From contig LSRY02000045.1 of NCBI GenBank assembly GCA_001643675.2, forward strand, positions 746,775 to 810,774: DNA of 64,000 bases, written 5' to 3'. Every line of letters starts with the position of its first letter. Within the stretch, counting starts at the first letter, position 1. Both the position numbers and the translations under genes were made by a program. This DNA is from Monocercomonoides exilis (lineage: Eukaryota; Preaxostyla; Oxymonadida; Polymastigidae). This document shows, one piece after another, positions 24,793 through 37,288 of the stretch. Under the pieces are notes generated by a model that saw only the letters and a program-made list of their open reading frames with translations, was not told where the DNA came from and made no database searches.

Positions 24793-26081
24793 TTACGCGT
24801 CTTTCTTTAAGTCGGCACTTCCTTCAACATCGTCCGTCTTCTCCATGCTTGATCCGCTTCCGTCAGCTCTTTCCGCACTAGACGACGCCTGCTCTTCTCC
24901 GGCCCTCTGGTCGCCTTCGCCTTCGCCTTCGCTTCCTGGACTTCCGCCTGCGTCCGCCCCACCTGACCGGATAATCATCTGAACGTAGCTTTGGCACACT
25001 TCTGGAATTTCCGCTGCCAGAGACGTGTCAAACGTGAAGCGCACGCCTTCTTCGCTGTCCGAAGGAATCGTATACAGAAACGTGTGCGTCGGCTGATGCA
25101 TCGCCCAACCTAGAATCTGCTGAAATGAGTTCGTCCGTGTCAAAGTCAACGGAATAATTCCATTTTTCTCGGGCCCTTTGTCCTTTCGCAGCGTGTGGAT
25201 GCCCACTTTGTTCACTCCCAACAGCACAGGAATCTGCTCTCTGACGATCTTGTCAATCACCACCAGCTCCAGCGCATCATAGAAAGTGCTTCCAAATATC
25301 TCCCCTTGCCACTCGCGAAGTCGCGCAAGATAGCGCAGCTTCCCTTCCAACTCTGTTGCAATCGGATCAAACGCCACACGCTGATATTCATCCAGAAGTG
25401 CTTTCTCCCACACAGCAGGCTTTCGGTACTTCAATAATGGAGCAGGTATAAATTTGTTTAGAAGATTACTTGAACTAATTGAAAAAATTTTTTATTTGAA
25501 AGAAAAATAAATAAATAAATAAATTGTAAAAAATAAAATTAAAATTTAATTAAAAATAAATATGTCATTCAAATATGCTACTACAAATAAATAAATAACA
25601 CACGTCAGAAATCCAGCTTTATGCTTTGAAGGATCTGGATTTCCAAATGTGACACGTAAATCAATAGCTGCAAGCTCTAAAAATTGCCGCTCAGTTATTG
25701 GATATCGCCCACGCAACACATCTTCACGAATTTGAATATATTCCATATGCACAACTGTTGGATCAACATTTTCTTCAAAGAAAAACCGTTTTTTGAACAA
25801 AAATCTTGAAGGAGTTATCAATCTTGGACAAAGTTCATCGGGTTTCAGATATTTATCTGCCACATGAAAAAAATATCGATATGCTAAGTCAAACACTACA
25901 TGTGTTTTAACAAACCAACTTGATTGCCATCGATGATTGTTGATTCATATAATGCAAATGACTCAACATCCACAGTAATTTGCATTTTTTGAGCAATTTT
26001 TTGCACAAGTTCTCCAACAGTGGTTTCATCAGAAATGACGAATTTTTTGGTCGATGAATCTTCAAAATGAACGTCGATCAT
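24793..26081 (-). CDS. FERM-domain protein, 3 exons
   Basis: Proposed exons 26081-25916, 25856-25600, 25428-24793 give an exact frame of 352 aa with TAA at 24793. F1 (ubiquitin-like) starts at the N-terminus (MIDVHFEDSSTKKFVI, TTVGELVQKIA), resembling the first lobe of talin or MyTH4-FERM proteins. F2 has RFLFKKRFFFEENVDPT and AAIDLRVTFGNPDPSKHKAG. F3 has FYDALELVV and a PH-like strand set ending near FDTSLAAEIPEVCQSYVQMI. The last 60 residues are acidic, Gly/Ser-rich and disordered. FERM modules link membrane proteins or lipids to cytoskeleton; no partner domain is present, so this is a stand-alone FERM. Both intron positions were chosen by phase and similarity; the first acceptor (after TGTGGCAG) is less certain. 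An upstream ATG-less extension to 26144 is open but hydrophobic and I do not include it. Confidence 0.75.
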
Positions 26082-26491
26082 TAGAAAGATAAATTCTTGA
26101 AATATTTGTGAGAAAAAAGAAACAATAAAACATAAGCAAAACATTTTTATGGATAATTATAAAAGAAATTATTATTTATCATAAATATTGTTAGCAAACT
26201 TTTAATAACAAGAATAAAATGATAACAAAGATATTATCACAACCTGTTTTGGGTTGTTGTGATCATTTTAACCGAATCTGTAATCATTGCGATAAATGTT
26301 TCACATAAATAAATCTTGATGCGATTCATTTTTTTTGTCATTATGTTTTGAGCCAATTATCATGTGATATTCGAAAAAAATTAAAAAAAAAAGGTTTAAA
26401 AAATATTTCAACGCATTTCAAAAACTACAAATAAACTTGTTAAAGATAAATTTTTTTCAATAGACTTAAGTCTCATCCACGAGGATTATAT
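26082..26491. other. AT-rich spacer between FERM and lectin genes
   Basis: About 410 bp containing the end of the lectin gene's 3' flank and the upstream region of the FERM gene. No feature was recognised. Confidence 0.5.
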
Positions 26492-28843
26492 TCACCACAA
26501 TTTCCTATTTGTCACTTCTTCTTTTTTCCTCTTATATCCAAGCACCGCTGCAACCGTCACAGCCTGCGCCACCACAAACAGCGAGATAAGCGTTCCGCTC
26601 TTTGCCCCCGCCATCTCCCTCGCAATCTGCCCTTCCTTGTTCTGTATCTCCCTCCGCACGCCTTCAAACTCCTCTCTCATCAGCCTCGCCTTCTTCTGCA
26701 GCACCCCTTTGATCGCCTGCACGCCTTTCCCGAGCTCCTCGTCAACCACTTTGTCCATCTGATCCACATTCTCCATCATCCCTTTCACCATCTTCTCATT
26801 CTCTGCTTTCATCAGCGAACCAACTTTCTCCTCAATCAGCTTCGCCACATCCTCCACCCCCTTTTTCGTCATCCGCGCCTCCTCTTTCTTCCTCTCCTCT
26901 TCTTTCTCCGCCTCCGCTGCTTTCTTCCACGCTTCTTCCGCTTTCTCCACCGCCTTCTTCACCACCTCCCCCTTCGCTGCCTCTTCTCTCGCTGCGTCTG
27001 CTATTGCGTGTGACAGCCTTTCCCTCATCCCTCCTTCTGCTGCTGCCAGCTGGCTCCGCACTTCCTTTCCCAGCTGCTCCACGTCCTGCTTCGTGACGTA
27101 CTGCGACGAAAGCGCTGAGGATGTGCCTTGCGCTGCCTGAGAGAAGAGAAGAGAAGAAGAAGAAAGTTTGGCCTCGAGTGACTGCAGGCGCTGGTCGACT
27201 TGCTGGAGGAGCTGCTGGAGGGAGGAGAGGGTGAGAGGAGGGGAGGAGGAAGAGGAAGAGGAAGAGGAAGAGGAGGAGGAGGAGGAAGATGTTGATGTTG
27301 ACGATGAAGATGATTGAGGAGTGTGAGGATTCTGATGATGTGATTGATCAGATGATGAAGGTTGTGAAGATGGATTAGAAGAAGAAGATGGATTAGAAAA
27401 AGAAGAAGGAGAGGTTTGCATTTGCTGTTGATAAGAAGGAGAAGAAGAAGAAGGATTTTGTGAGCTGCCAGCTACTGCTGCTGGCTGCGGATTATTTGAA
27501 TTGCCCTCTTCGTTCATGTCATTCAGTCCAGGCGACGATGTCGTCACTTCTCTTCTCTGATACCCTTCTGCTCTGTCTGACTCTGGCTGTTGCTGCTGCT
27601 GTTGTGGTTGAGGCTGGTTTGCTTGACTTGGCTGATTTTGAGTGTTTTGAGTGTTTTGAGTGTTTTGAGTATTTTGCTCGCTTTTCTGGCTGGCGCCCTG
27701 ATTTCCAGCACTTGCATTGATGCCCTTGTATTGCTGGGCATACTTCTCCACCCCAATGGGAAACGCGTGGATCTGATCAGAAATCTCCACGTCTTTCAAG
27801 TCGTGGCAATCGAAATTCTTGCCAGTCGAGGCCGAAAAGCCGAAGAAATAGCCCGCCGGCAAATGCACGTCCTTCACAAGCAGAACAGTGTGCAGCTTCG
27901 CATCTGTGCTGCCGACCTTCACCACACTCGACTGCGGCTCTCGCACCTCGTCGATGGGGTGGCTTTTGCCTCGGATCGGAGACGTCGTCTGCACCCACAG
28001 CACGTCTTGCGAGTACGTCACGCGGATGTGCACGGGCACGTCAGTCTCAACAGACGACACACGGAAGCTGCTCTGGCACCCGCCGATCTGCTGGGTGCTG
28101 CCATCTGTGGCGTGATCAAAATGCATCGTGCCGTCATTCACGATGGCCTTGAAGGATTAAAAAAAAAAAAAAAATAACAGGATTAATTTAATTGCAGATG
28201 CATATTAAAAAGCACTGAATAATTAAAACAAATAGAGGCTCAATACCGAAATTGAAGGATTATTTCTAAAATATTTATTTTGAAAAATTTTTTAATTAAA
28301 AAAATAAAAATACAAGATTACCAACCTTTTATGCGCACTATCATATGTATTTAATATTAAAGCTAATCCTTCCCATTGATCTTTACTTCCATATACGTTT
28401 CCCTCTATTCGAGGTTCTTTTGCATACCACATCACCAAACCTTCTGCTCGCAATTAAAAAAATATATATATAATATAAAAAAACATAGGAAAGATGTATG
28501 CAAACCTGCTCCTATTCGTTCAGAGCTCCCGATCTTGCGAAAATAATTGGAAAATTAAAAATGAAAATCATAATTTGAAGAAATTTTTTGTTTAGCAAAC
28601 AGCAGCTTGAAAATTGACTTCCCATGTTGATGCTTCATTGGGGTATTTTGCCCACAAATGTCCTTTTTGTCCTTCCTTGTGTGAAGTCAGCTTTATTGCA
28701 TTTTCAGTAACAACAGTAGACCCCAATGAATCCCATCCATCTAATCCATCATAATGTCCTGCAAGGAAAGGACGTTTTAGCATAAGAAACGGCATGCATT
28801 GAGAAAACAAGAATAACGAAAAAAATGAAACGACATTCAGCAT
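26492..28843 (-). CDS. L-type lectin cargo receptor (ERGIC-53/VIP36-like), 4 exons including a 28-nt microexon
   Basis: Exons 28843-28601, 28533-28506, 28443-28322, 28147-26492 form an exact frame of 682 aa, stop TGA. An N-terminal signal peptide is followed by the L-type lectin fold: GWDSLGSTVV, IKLTSHKEGQKGHLW, the IGSSERIGAEGLVMWYAKE strand (split by the 28-nt exon), WEGLALILNTYDS, AIVNDGTMHFDHATDG, IGGCQSSFR and LPAGYFFGFSASTG. These are the signature strands of ERGIC-53/LMAN proteins, which carry glycoproteins between ER and Golgi. After residue 273 come a (QNT)n repeat, Gln/Ser-rich linkers with a poly-Ser run, a long coiled coil (about 440-645), one transmembrane helix (about 650-670) and a short basic tail ending NRKLW. 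The tail lacks a clear C-terminal KKxx, so retrieval is uncertain. The low-complexity linker is longer than in animal relatives. Confidence 0.85.
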
Positions 28844-29242
28844 CTTTCAAACAAAAACTGAATGATATTAATTTTGGGATTTGATTTATGAAAAGTTTCT
28901 AAATTCAGTTTTTGCTTAAGCTTTAATCTTATTATAAAACAAAAATAATCCTGATATTCATAAATAAGACAGCATATTTATCAAACAAAAAGCTATACTC
29001 ACAGTTGTAATAAAAATTATATATATACAGAAATAATCCTTTATCCAAATACCAACAGCATAAAGGATTTAGTAATATATATGAAGAAACAAACTGAAAA
29101 ATTAACAAACATACTGAGAAAATAAAACGACAAAAAAATGAAATTCTGAAAAAAATAATTCAATTAGCCAATATAATTGCTAACTCTTTTTTCAACAAAT
29201 AAAAATATCCCTCCTTAAAGATTAGTTCCAAAATCAAAAATT
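28844..29242. other. AT-rich spacer between lectin and amylase genes
   Basis: About 400 bp, very A/T-rich with short AT repeats; nothing recognisable beyond flanks of the two minus-strand genes. Confidence 0.5.
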
Positions 29243-30622
29243 TCATGCTTTAACCCAAATTTGTGGTTGTCCGTTGTTGATGCGTACTTCGAGACCATCA
29301 GAAATTGTTTGAGTGTTTCCAGAAAATATTTCTCTAACTCTTTCTCCTCTGTTAAATGGAGTGTATGTCAGTTTGCGTTGAACATTTCCATCATATTGAT
29401 TTGTTGTACATACAAGTGTGGTTCCGCGGGAGAAAGCATAAAATTGATCATCAATGTATCTTTCAATTTGAGGCTCTCTGGAATTAATTCTTTGTCTTTG
29501 CTTTGCGGCTGTTGAAATAAATCTGTACAATTCGTGATTCTTATTCCATCCAGCTCTCCATAATGGCTCTCTGTTATTTGGATCATCTCCTCCATTGAAT
29601 CCTTGCTCAGTTCCATAGTACACAAGTGGAATGGAAGAAGCCATGATATTGTAAGCAAGCGCATTCTTTAACGCTCTCCAATCACCGTTAATGTTCAACC
29701 ATCGTTTGTTGTCGTGATTATCAATAAATCCTCCTAAAATGCTGGCATCAATTCCAACATTTGCATATTCATTCAATCTGTTTCTAATTTGGTAGCATGA
29801 TTGATGGTAAGCATAAACATTGATTAAAGTGTAGTACATTGGATATGACAATTGACCTCCCATCACGTCATAATAAGGTTTCAAATAATTAACGTTTCCG
29901 TCAAAGACTTCACCAAGCATGTAAATATTTGGTACACGTTGAGAGAGTTCGCCCCAGAACCACTTTGGAACATGTTTCACTGTATCAATACGAATTCCAT
30001 CAAGATTGTATTCCTTGATTATCCATTGGCACCACTTAATCAGCTCGTCTTTAACCCAACTATTTTCCTGTTTCAAATCTGGGAGATCTGCAACTCTGCA
30101 ATTCTCAATTTTCCATTGATCGCTGTAATCAATTGAACACCAATCATGATAATGCTCTGCTCTGTCAAATGGTTTAATTCTGCCAAAATCTGTTCCAACT
30201 GGTCCAACATGATTGAAAACCAAATCAACCATCACCCAAATATCACGTTTTTTGCATTCATTTATCAAGTTGCGTAAATCGCTTTCCGATCCGAAATTAG
30301 TATTCAATGCATAAAAATTTGTTGCGTGGTAGCCATGATATGATCCTTGAGTATTTTCTACGATTGGTGAAATCCAAATCGCGTTCATGCCAAGATCTTG
30401 GATGTAATCCAAATGATTCATTATTCCTCTGTATGATCCACCGCAATAATTCCCAAGATTACATGAATAGTTATTATTATCGCTTCTTGCAAAACGATCA
30501 GTTAAAATTTGATATATGATACGCGTCTTCCAGTCATCATATGATCTTCCAACAACAATTTCATTTGTATCATTTGCAGCACTCACAAACAAAATTGATA
30601 AAAATCCCAAAAAGTACAACAT
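29243..30622 (-). CDS. Secreted alpha-amylase, GH13, fungal Taka-amylase-like
   Basis: Single exon, 459 aa from ATG 30622. Residues 1-16 form a signal peptide (MLYFLGFLSILFVSAA). The GH13 conserved regions are all present: VMVDLVFNHVG (I), GIRIDTVKH (II, nucleophile Asp213), MLGEVFDG (III, acid/base Glu238) and FIDNHDN (IV, Asp304). Cysteines such as CNLGNYCGG and overall co-linearity match Aspergillus-type alpha-amylase through domain B and the TIM barrel; the C-terminal beta domain is short. It should hydrolyse alpha-1,4-glucan in starch or glycogen, outside the cell or in digestive vacuoles. No intron, while genes on both sides have introns. Its start faces the Ser/Glu-rich gene across a 199-bp divergent spacer. 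Confidence 0.95.
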   Translation of the reverse strand: MLYFLGFLSILFVSAANDTNEIVVGRSYDDWKTRIIYQILTDRFARSDNNNYSCNLGNYCGGSYRGIMNHLDYIQDLGMNAIWISPIVENTQGSYHGYHATNFYALNTNFGSESDLRNLINECKKRDIWVMVDLVFNHVGPVGTDFGRIKPFDRAEHYHDWCSIDYSDQWKIENCRVADLPDLKQENSWVKDELIKWCQWIIKEYNLDGIRIDTVKHVPKWFWGELSQRVPNIYMLGEVFDGNVNYLKPYYDVMGGQLSYPMYYTLINVYAYHQSCYQIRNRLNEYANVGIDASILGGFIDNHDNKRWLNINGDWRALKNALAYNIMASSIPLVYYGTEQGFNGGDDPNNREPLWRAGWNKNHELYRFISTAAKQRQRINSREPQIERYIDDQFYAFSRGTTLVCTTNQYDGNVQRKLTYTPFNRGERVREIFSGNTQTISDGLEVRINNGQPQIWVKA

Positions 30623-30821
30623 CTCAAACACAAGCGAATCTTATAAGCAATTTAAGGTTTTCAGATCATTGTTTTGTTATTCCGTTTGACCATTTCTTTT
30701 CATTTTGAACTTGATAAATATGATGTTAGCGATTTCCAAAAGAAAACCAGGAATTTCCTTTAATAAATATATATTTTCGATATTAAGATGGTTTTGATCA
30801 CAATGAAAATAATAATCAAAA

Positions 30822-33800
30822 ATGATATTTGACCCAAATATTAGCGATAATTTATCTTTAGTTGATAATTTTGACGTTAAAGATAATGTATTTTCCTATT
30901 TTTATTGATTTAGAACTTTTTTTTAAAAAATTTCCTGAATTAGTATTATCAACAATTTCCACAAAAATCTGATTATCAAAGCAGAGAAACTTATCGTTTA
31001 AACGGAAGCTTTGCAAATTATCTTCTTGGAAACGTAGATTCAGATTCAGAGGATATTTCTGCTTCATCTTCAGATTCACTTCGAAACGAACAAGAAAGTT
31101 CAAGTAGTCAGGAACTTTTAGAATCAATCAAATTAACTCACATGAGAGCGCGAAAAAAGAATTTCGAAATATTAATATCTAGTGATTCTGGATTTGAAGA
31201 AAAATCATCAAAAAAGAAATTTTTTTTCCCACGAAAGAAATCGAAACAAAACCGAAAATTGAACAAAAAACTCAGAAGTAATGATCAACTGACCTATCCA
31301 ATATATACTCATAAATCATCTGAAGATGGTTCCATTAATAATGCGTCTCAAATTCAAATGTTCCGTTCTGCCTCACTTTACTTTGCAACGAAATTTTCAT
31401 ACAAAACTTTGAAGTTCCCAATACTGTTATGTTCTCCTTCACTTTCCACCGTTGATTCTGAATCTTCTCCATTCTCTGTTGCACAAGTGGCTTGCTCAAA
31501 CATCAACCTTCCCAAATTGTGGTGCGTTATTCCTGTCGATCCAAGAGCAGAGTCTGTGTGTGTGAAATGCCGCTTGGTTGACTACAATCAGCTGCTGGTG
31601 ACTGGCTTCCAAGCCTTTTTCAACCACGGCTCGCTGCTTGTCCACGCAGTGGTGGTGCTTGACTGCGACAACGACGACGACAATGCAGAAGAAGAAGAAG
31701 GAGAAGGCAAAGAAGGCGAAGGGATCAGAAGCAGCAGCAGTAGCGGAGGAGGGGGTGCGAACGATATGCTGGATGACAGTGACTACGATTTCGAGGACGA
31801 GCTGTTTGATTTTGGAGGAGAAGGAAGAGGAAGAGGAGAAGGGAGTCCGTCATTGGGCAATGTGGGAGTCGGGTTTATGGGAATGTCTATGCAGCAGGAG
31901 AGCAAAAGGCGTATGAGCCCAGAGATGAGAGAGAAAAAAAGGAAAGAAAGATGGATGCAGCGTGTCTTGAAGACGATGCACAGCCCAAAAAGGGGGCGAG
32001 TGGCGTTTTCTCTGGTGACAGAGACAGAGCCTATTCTCTCTTCGTTCGGGGCAGATGGGTCAGTGAGAATGAGTGAGGAGAAGGAAATGCGTGATTATTC
32101 TGTTGATTCTTCTTCTTCTTCTTCTTCTAATTTCTCTTCCTCTTTAGCTTCTTCATCATCTTCCTCTTCTTCATATTCAAATGCAACTTCATTACTCCCA
32201 TCATCATCTGCATCATTTTCTTCTCATTTGTTCAATTCATCTGCTTTTCCTTCATCATCATCATCTTCTTCTTCTTCATTTTCTTCTTCTTCCTTTTCCT
32301 CCTCTTCTTTTCCCTCTTCTTCTTCTTATTCCTCCTCCTCCTCCTCCTCTTCTTCTTCTTCCTCCTCTTCTTCTTCTTCCTCTCTCTCTTCATTTTCTTC
32401 ACATCATTTCGATCCACCTTTGTCCCCCTTCTCCCCTTCTCTTCCTTCTCCTTCTCTCATGTCTCCTTATCTTCCACCTTCTTCTTCTTCTTCTTCTTCT
32501 TCTTCTTCTTCTTCTTCTTCTCTAATTACCCCTTCTTTTCCTTCTCCTCTTCTCTCTTCCCCCTTTTCTCCGTATCTTATCCCTCCTCCTTCTTCCTCTT
32601 CTCTTTCTCTTTCTTCTTTTTCCTCCTCTTCTCTTTCCTCTTCTTCTTCTTCTTCTCTTTCCTCTTCCTTTTCTCCTTCTCTTCCTTCATCATCATCATC
32701 TTCTTCTTCTTCTTCTTCCTCTTCTTTCTCTTCTTCCTCTTCTTCCTCTTCTCCCTCTCTCCTCCCTTCCATGAGCTACCTTTTCCCTCCCTTCCAAAAG
32801 ACTCTTCTTCCTTCTTCTTCTCCTCTTCTCTCTTCTCTCACCCTTCTTTTTGCTTCGATTGTCAAAACAAGCGCTGTTTCTGTGCTGCTGAAGGCGATTT
32901 TGAGTGACGTGAATGTGGCTGGTGGAGAAGCGATGAGTGGAGATGTGGAAGAGGAGAAGAGGAAGGAGAGGGAGAGGGATAGAGAGAGAGGGAGAGAGAG
33001 AGAGAGAAAGGAGAAGGAGGAGAAGGAAAAGAAGGAAAGAGAGAGGGAGAAGAGAGAAAAAGTGGATGAGACGGAAGAAGAAGAAATGGAAGTGGAGGAA
33101 GAGGAAGAGAAAGAAGAGGAAGAGGAAGAAGAAGAAGAAGAAGATGATGAGGAGGAGGATGATGATGAAGATTATGAGGAGTATAAAAGGAAAAGAAGAG
33201 TACGGAAAGAAAGGAGGAGAAGGAAGATGAATAGGAAAAATGGTGTGAAAAGAGAAAAAGAGGAGAAAGAGGAGAAAGAGGAGAAAGAGGAGAAAGAAGA
33301 GAGAAGGGAAAAAGATGTGGAAGAAATTGAAAAAGAGGAAGAGGAGGAGGAGGAGGAAGAAGAAGTGATAAGCATTGAAATGGAGAAAGAAGGAGAAGAA
33401 GAGAAAGAAGAGAAGAAGGAGAAGAGAGGAAGAGGAAGAGGAGGAAGAGGAAGAAGAAGAAAAGAAGCAGAAAAAGCGAATGAGAAGAAGAAGAAGAAGA
33501 AGACAGAAAGAGGAAGAGGAAGAGGAAGAGGAAGAGGAAGAAGAAGGAAAGAAAGTGAGAAAGAGGAGAAAGAGAAAGAGAAGGAGAAAGAAGAAATGAG
33601 AAAGGGAAAAGGAAAGGGGAAAGGGAAAGGGAAAGGGAAAGAGAAAGAGAAGAATAGCAATGAAATGAGTGAGATGAATGACATGACAGAAGATGTGAAG
33701 GAAATCGAATTTGAGAGCATTTCATCAGGGTTTGATGTGATTGTGCTGGAGTCTGAGGCAAATGAAGAGAAAGAAGGAGGAAAAGGAGGAAGAGGAGGAA

Positions 33801-34982
33801 GAGAAAGAGAGAGAGAGAGAAAGGAAGAAGAAGAAGAAGAAGAAGAAGAGGAGGAGGAGGAGGAGGAAGGAGAAGAAGGAGAAGAAAGAGGGAGAAGAAG
33901 AGGAAGAGGAAGAAGAGGAAAGAAGAAGATAAAAGGCAATTATGCATACAAACCTTATGAATTTGCAAGGAAGATATTTGTGAGTGAAATGGAAAAACAA
34001 AAGAAAGAAGAAGAAGAAGAAAGAGAAAGAGAAAGAGAAAGAGGAGAAGAAGAAGTTGATGATGATGAAGAAACAGAGGTTATGGATGAAGCATTAACAA
34101 ATAAGAACATAAACATGAATGAAAAAGAAGAAGAAGAAGAAAAAGAAGAAGAAGAAGATGATGATGATGAAGATGAAAAAATGAAGAAGAAGAAGAAGAC
34201 GATGATGATGAAAGAAAGAGCAGCACAAATAAGAAGAAGAAAGCAAGTGTTTGATTATGGAAGAATGAGAAAGAGGAGAAGAGGAAGAGGAAGAGGAAGA
34301 GGGGGAAGGAAGAGAAAAGATAATGAGATGATGATGAATATGGAAGAGGAAGAGGAAGAAGAGGAGGAGGAGGAAGAAGAAGAAGATAAAGAAGAAGATG
34401 GCATTGATAATGAAGAATACAACGAAGCAGGAAAGAAAGAAAGAATTGAAGCTATTTTAGAAGGAGAAGGAGACGAAGAAGGAAGAGAAGGAAGAGAAAG
34501 AAGAGAAAGAAGAAGAGGAGGAGAAGAAAATGAAGAAGAAGGAGAAGGAGAAGAAGAAGAAGATGATGAAGACATTGAGTCAACAGCACGTTTTTATCTT
34601 TCCTTTCAGAAGTTGCAAGAGAGAAAAGCGAAAATTAGAGAGAAATACAAAAATGACAGAAATATTCATCTTCTTCCTTCTTCTATTGCTTCTTCTTCTC
34701 TTCCTCCTCCTCCTCCTCCTCCTTCTTCTTCTTCTATTGCTTCTATTGCTTCTTCTGGAGAAGGAAGAAAGGAGGAGAAGAAGGAAGAAAGAGAAAAAGA
34801 GAAAGAAAAGGAGAAAGAGAAAGAGAAAGAGAAGGTAAGAGAAAGAGAAAGGGACAGAAGAGAGAAAGAAACGGAACAAGAATCATCTTTTCTTTCGACT
34901 TCAGACAAAAACGTGTTTGAAATGGAAGCAGAACAAGAGAAAGAGCAATCTTCTGAGAAGAAAAATTTGAAAATTAATATTC

Positions 34983-35015
<33 letters not shown>

Positions 35016-35323
35016 TATCATCATCATCATCTTCTTCTCTTATTTCTCCCTCTCTTACATCTTCATCTTCACTTTCACCTTCACCTTCATCTTTGTCTAT
35101 GTCATTATCATCATCATTACCCTCTTCTTCTTCTCTTTCTCCTTCTCCTTCTCCTTCTCCTTCTCCTTCTCCTTCCTCTTCTCTTTCTCTTTCTCCTCTT
35201 TCTCCTTTTTCTTCCATTTCTCCCCCAAAAATCACTCAAAATCCTATCCAATCATCATTATCTTCTTCTTCTCCCTCCTCTTCTTTAACCTCTTCTTCTT
35301 CCTTCTCTTTTTCTCCTCCTTCT

Positions 35324-35355
<32 letters not shown>

Positions 35356-36739
35356 CCTCTTCCTCTACCCTCCTCTCTCTCTCCCAGACAAGCTTCTCCG
35401 CTCTCCCAAGTTCATTGGAGAGGCTGTGTGTTATTGGAACACCAACAACCTTCCACTCAGAATGCTCGTGTTGCCAAAGAGGAAGAGAGGAAGGCCTCCT
35501 GGGTCATTGAACAAGCAGAAGAAGGGAAGAAGGGAGAAGGGGGAAGGAAGAGAAGGAGGAAGAAGAAGAGAAGAAGAAGAAGAAGAAGATTTAAGAGGAG
35601 AAGGAGATGATGGTGATGATAAAGAAGAAAAAAGAGCAAGAGAAAGAGAAAGATCAAAATCAAACACAAATCCCTTCAATAGAACCCATCCATCTTCCAA
35701 TTCCTCGAATACAAAGGAGAATTCCACTGCTCTTTCTCTTCTTTCTCGTTTCAGCCCGATTTCAGCGATTCCGCTCAAGTCTTCCTTTGAAGACGTGCAG
35801 ATGTCTCTTCTGGCAGACAGGTTGGCTCACAAACAGGAGGGAAACGAGGAGAAGATGGAGAAGATGGAGAAGGAGAAGGAGAAGGGGAAGGAGAAGGGGA
35901 ATTCGGTTGCTGTTTTTTCTTCTTCTGCTTCTTCTGTTTCTGCTTCTTCTGTTTCTGCTTCTCCTCTTTCTACTTCTCCTCTTCCTTCTTCTTCTTCTTC
36001 TTCTTCTATTCAAGTTTCTTCTTCCATTTCTTCTTCTCCTTTTTCTTCTTCTTCTTCTCTTCCGCTTGTTTCTTCTTCTCCATTTAATTCTTCTTCCTCT
36101 CTTTCTCCTCTTCCTTCTTCTCCTATTTCATCTTCTCCTTTCTCTTCTTCTCCTTCTGCTTCCATTTCTTCTTCCATTTCTTCTCCTTCTCCTTCACCTC
36201 TTTCTTCTTCTTCTCTTTCTTTTCCTTACTCTTCCTCTTCCTCTTCTTCTCCATTTTCTTCTTCTTCTTCTTCCCTCTCTCCTTCTCCTCCTTTGCTCTC
36301 TTTCAAACATAATAATAATTCACCTCCTCTTCCTTTTGCTTCTTCTTCATCTTCATCATCCAATTTAATTTCTTCTTCTTCTTCCTCTCCATATAATTCT
36401 TCCTCTTCTTCCTCTTCTTCTTCCTCTTCTTCTTCCTCTTCTTCTTCCTCTTCTTCTTCCTCTTCTTCTTCCTCTTCTTCTTCCTCTTCTTCCTCCTCCT
36501 CTTCCTCCTCTTCTTCTCCATTATCATCATCTTCGTTACCTTCTTCTTCTTTCTCTTTCTCTCCTCCCTTTTCTTCTTCTTCTTCCTCCTCCTCCTCCTC
36601 TTCTTCCTCTTCCTCTTCTTTGCCCTCTTTTCCTGCTTCACTTCAACACACTCCATCTTTCAAAAATCCTTTTTCTTCTCCTTCTCCTCCTTTTCCTTCT
36701 CCTTCTTCCTCTTCATTTTCTTTCTTCTCTTCCCCCTTG

Positions 36740-36770
<31 letters not shown>

Positions 36771-37255
36771 TTTCTTCTTCCTCTTCTCTTCCTTCTCCTC
36801 CTCTTCCTTCTTCTTCATTTCCTTCTTCTTCTCTTTCTTTTCCTTCTTCTTCTTCTTCTTCTTCTTCTTCTTCTTCTTCTTCCTTCCAATCAATCTTCAT
36901 TCAACCATCCATCTTCCCTACAAACACAAAACCTTCTTCTATTTTGTCTGCGTCTCAACATTTCATCCACACAAGCAAGACAAATTCTGTCTCTTCTTCT
37001 GCTTCTAATCCTTTTTCGCCTTCACAAACAATTTATTCTTCTTCTCCTTCTTCCTCTTCCTCTTCTTTTTCTCCTTCTCCTTCTTTTTCTTCTTCTTCTC
37101 TTTCTTTTCCTTCCTCTTCCTCTTCCTCTTCTTTTTATACAAATTCTCCTCCTTCTTCTTCTGCAATGAAGACAATCGTCTCATCATCTCCTTCATCATC
37201 ATCACAATCACAATCACAATCACCATTTTCTCCTCCTCCTTCTTCTTCTTCCTCC

Positions 37256-37288
<33 letters not shown>

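Noticed and set aside
25896-25919. A 24-bp intron in the FERM gene
   Set aside because: It leaves the reading frame out of phase; a 59-bp intron with a pyrimidine-rich 3' end (25857-25915) restores it.
31142-31144. ATG at 31142 as the start of the Ser/Glu-rich protein
   Set aside because: The frame is open and protein-like upstream to an AG acceptor at 30943, with a phase-compatible first exon from 30822.
32860-34000. Long minus-strand ORFs rich in Leu, Ser, Phe and Pro
   Set aside because: They are mirror images of the Glu/Arg-rich coding strand with no complex sequence of their own.
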